Below are positions 51,403 to 53,076 of a DNA stretch of 53,076 nt, piece after piece; positions within the stretch are counted from its first letter, which is position 1; every line of letters begins with the position of its first letter. Position numbers and translations under genes: made by a program. The stretch comes from Halobacteriales archaeon QS_8_69_73. Its GTDB lineage: Archaea; Halobacteriota; Halobacteria; Halobacteriales; Haloarculaceae. The notes below the pieces were generated by a model. It saw only the letters and a list, made by a program, of their open reading frames with translations, had not been told where the DNA came from and ran no database searches. The stretch covers positions 42,086-95,161 of the forward strand of contig PXRZ01000043.1 of the NCBI GenBank assembly GCA_003022945.1. The letters run 5' to 3'.

Positions 51403-52167
51403 ATGCGCGAGATACTCGAGGCGGTCGCCGACGGCGAGCTGTCGCCGACGGAGGCGGAAGGCGAGCTGAAGGGGTACGCCCGGACGGCAGCGGGGCGGTT
51501 CGACGCGGCCCGCGAGGGCCGCAGCGGGGTGCCGGAGGCGGTGCTGGCGGAGGGCAAGACTGCCGAGGAGGTGGCGGCGATGACCGCCGGCGCCGTCGAG
51601 ACGACGGGCCACGCCCTGGTGACGCGCGCCGACACCGACGACATCGCGGCCTGTCGGGGGCGGCTCGCGGAGACGCACCCGGACGCCAAGTTGCGTCGCG
51701 ACGACCGCGCCCGGACGCTCGTCGTCCACGCAGATTACAAGCCGCCGGATCTAGCGGCGACGGTGACGGTCGTGACGGCCGGCACCTCCGACGCCGCCGC
51801 GGCGGGAGAGGCCGCGGTCGTCGCCGAGGAGATGGGCGCGACGGTCGACGTCGTCGAGGACGTCGGCGTCGCGGGGCTGACGCGGCTGCTGGACCGGCTG
51901 GAATCGCTCCGGGCCGCCGACGTGCTGGTCGTGGCGGCCGGCCGCGAGGGGGCGCTGCCGACGGTCGTCGCCGGCCTCGTGGACGTGCCGCTGATCGGGC
52001 TACCGGTGTCGAACGGCTACGGCCACGGCGGCTCCGGCGAAGCCGCTCTCGCCGGAATGCTACAGTCGTGTACGCCCATCACCACCGTCAACATCGACGC
52101 TGGCTTCGTCGCCGGCGCACAGGCCGGCCTCGTCGCCCGCGCCGTCGCGGACGCCCGGGGCGAATGA
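51403..52167 (+). CDS. larB: LarB-type AIR-carboxylase-like protein (nickel-pincer cofactor synthesis)
   Basis: A 254-residue protein from the ATG at 51403 (MREILEAVADGELSPTEAEG). A helical N-terminal part leads to a PurE-like Rossmann domain with VVTAGTSDAAAAGEAAVVAE at about 131-150 and VGLPVSNGYG-like IGLPVSNGYGHGGSGEAALA near the C-terminus. The last segment is TPITTVNIDAGFVAGAQAGL. LarB carboxylates nicotinic acid adenine dinucleotide in the synthesis of the nickel-pincer cofactor of lactate racemase. LarC and LarE are not in the window. The in-frame ATG at 51364 would add 13 non-conserved residues. Confidence 0.9.
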   Translation: MREILEAVADGELSPTEAEGELKGYARTAAGRFDAAREGRSGVPEAVLAEGKTAEEVAAMTAGAVETTGHALVTRADTDDIAACRGRLAETHPDAKLRRDDRARTLVVHADYKPPDLAATVTVVTAGTSDAAAAGEAAVVAEEMGATVDVVEDVGVAGLTRLLDRLESLRAADVLVVAAGREGALPTVVAGLVDVPLIGLPVSNGYGHGGSGEAALAGMLQSCTPITTVNIDAGFVAGAQAGLVARAVADARGE

Positions 52168-52302
52168 CGGCGCCGCCGCGACCGTCTCGGCCCGACGTTC
52201 GCGTATCCGGGTCCCCGCGCGGACCGGCCGGGTACCCCGTCCGAGGGGTATATGTGGGTAGAGACCCTGTACCATGATGCCGACACGACGTCGGCGGCCA
52301 GA

Positions 52303-52467
52303 ATGCCCAGGTGTGACCACTGTGACGCGCACGTCTCGGACCGGTTCGCCCGGGTGTTCGCGGACGAGGGTGGGCAGGTGTACGCGTGCCCGAACTGCTC
52401 CGCGAACGCCGGCATCGCCGAGGTTTCGAGGGACCGTGCGCACGAATCGCGGCCCGACGGCCGGTGA
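52303..52467 (+). CDS. Small haloarchaeal zinc-ribbon protein (DUF7563-like)
   Basis: A 54-residue protein, [20 protein letters not shown], then [19 protein letters not shown]. Two CxxC pairs (CDHC, CPNC) form a compact zinc ribbon. The phrase [13 protein letters not shown] is nearly invariant in a family common in haloarchaea. It lies 35 bp upstream of the GIY-YIG gene, so co-transcription is likely. A TATA-like GTATATG at about 52246 is about 50 nt upstream of this ATG, so this mRNA may have a short leader. Function unknown. Confidence 0.82.
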   Translation: MPRCDHCDAHVSDRFARVFADEGGQVYACPNCSANAGIAEVSRDRAHESRPDGR

Positions 52468-52502
52468 ACCGTGCTCCAACCACAGGGTGCCCTTCCGTTC
52501 TT

Positions 52503-52754
52503 ATGCCCGATGACCACCACGTCTACGTGCTGGAATGCGCCGACGGCTCGCTGTACACCGGCTACACGACCGACGTCGAGCGGCGCGTGGCCGAACACGA
52601 CGCCGGCGAGGGCGCGAAATACACCCGCGGCCGGACGCCGGTCGAACTCGTCCACACCGAGTCGTTCGACTCCCGATCGGCGGCCACCCGCCGCGAACAC
52701 GAAATAAAGGCGCTGTCCCGCGCCGCAAAGGAGCGGCTCGTCGCCGGAGAGTGA
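52503..52754 (+). CDS. GIY-YIG nuclease-domain protein (UPF0213/YhbQ-like)
   Basis: An 83-residue protein with the GIY-YIG core: [20 protein letters not shown] (VYVLE...YTGYT) at about 6-25, Arg in [20 protein letters not shown], and the Glu in [18 protein letters not shown]. All catalytic positions (two Tyr, Arg, Glu) are present. YhbQ/URI-like proteins are small stand-alone nucleases proposed to act on DNA, with an unclear cellular role. Length is normal. Confidence 0.9.
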   Translation: MPDDHHVYVLECADGSLYTGYTTDVERRVAEHDAGEGAKYTRGRTPVELVHTESFDSRSAATRREHEIKALSRAAKERLVAGE

Positions 52755-52903
52755 CCTGGTGGAAGTGTTCGACCCGCCGCGACGGCGGACCTACGGGTCT
52801 CGACGGTCGGCCGCCGTGAGGGCCCGGCGGTACCGGCTTGCACGGACCGGTGCGGGCGGCCGGAAACCCACGGATTCTTGACGCCGGTGGCGCGACATCG
52901 GGT

Positions 52904-53076
52904 ATGGCACTGGAAACGGGCGTTCCCGCCCCCGAGGTGACGGCGCTGAACCAGGACGGCGACGAGGTGTCGCCGGCGTTCGACGAGACCGCGGTCGTCT
53001 ACTTCTACCCCCGCGACGGGACGCCGGGCTGTACGCTGGAGGCCCGCGAGTTCGAGGCCGACATCGAGTCGTTCCG
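52904..53076 (+). CDS. Peroxiredoxin (Bcp/thioredoxin-dependent type), 3'-partial
   Basis: The first 57 residues are in the window, from the ATG at 52904 (MALETGVPAPEVTALNQDGD). YFYPRDGTPGCTLEAREFE contains the peroxidatic Cys in the PGCT motif of Bcp-type peroxiredoxins, which reduce H2O2 and organic peroxides. The rest, including any resolving cysteine, lies beyond the right edge. Confidence 0.9.
   Translation, partial: MALETGVPAPEVTALNQDGDEVSPAFDETAVVYFYPRDGTPGCTLEAREFEADIESF

Overview
The window is a stretch of chromosome from a haloarchaeon (class Halobacteria). The evidence is a GC-rich (roughly 70%), strongly Asp/Glu-rich proteome, archaeal information-processing genes (SUI1/aIF1, aIF2-beta with a C-terminal TRAM domain, ribosomal protein L10e/uL16, MptD, FAU-1), and many small protein families known only from haloarchaea. 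TATA boxes about 25-30 nt upstream of start codons also fit leaderless archaeal transcription. Genus cannot be fixed from the sequence.

Layout. 1-1081: right part of an IS200/IS605 (IS1341-type) element with tnpB, inserted into a DUF433 antitoxin-like gene. 1730-5956: MoxR / DUF58 / transglutaminase operon. 5991-9137: aIF1, then a minus-strand group (rhodanese, Nudix and three haloarchaeal proteins). 9686-16736: RimI-like acetyltransferase, aconitase, aIF2-beta, MptD, membrane and small proteins, creatininase-type hydrolase, L10e. 17871-23077: complete livJHMGF-type ABC importer operon, followed by a CPBP protease. 24115-31062: surface protein, RGP-type glycosyltransferase, iron-type ABC binding protein and permease without an ATPase, and a membrane glycosyltransferase. 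31869-34791: GT2 glycosyltransferase and a GMC oxidoreductase / gluconate-dehydrogenase-subunit-3 pair, with two DtxR/IdeR-like palindromes. 34961-36033: lower-GC island with a TumE / HVO_A0114 toxin-antitoxin pair and a phage-repressor-like wHTH gene. 36147-53076: mainly housekeeping (esterase, UvrD-type helicase, riboflavin synthase, PrsW, FAU-1, ThiE, SDR, UvrA, LarB, GIY-YIG, peroxiredoxin) plus a 55-residue histone-fold gene.

The most striking pattern is damage. rpl10e, uvrA, rimI, acnA (5' end), the RGP gene (5' end), a DUF7261-like secreted protein and tnpB each lack a segment that I estimate at about 60-125 nt from memory of the families; a CPBP protease gene also has a one-base slip in a C run. 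L10e and UvrA are normally conserved, and L10e should be essential. This is either a systematic assembly artefact (collapsed gaps) or extraordinary biology, and it should be settled before any gene-loss claim is made.

The other main themes are dispersed intergenic DNA: orphan IS200/IS605-type end hairpins (possible non-autonomous elements or omega-RNA-like transcripts), two pairs of inverted dispersed repeats, and an 81-bp palindrome between convergent genes.
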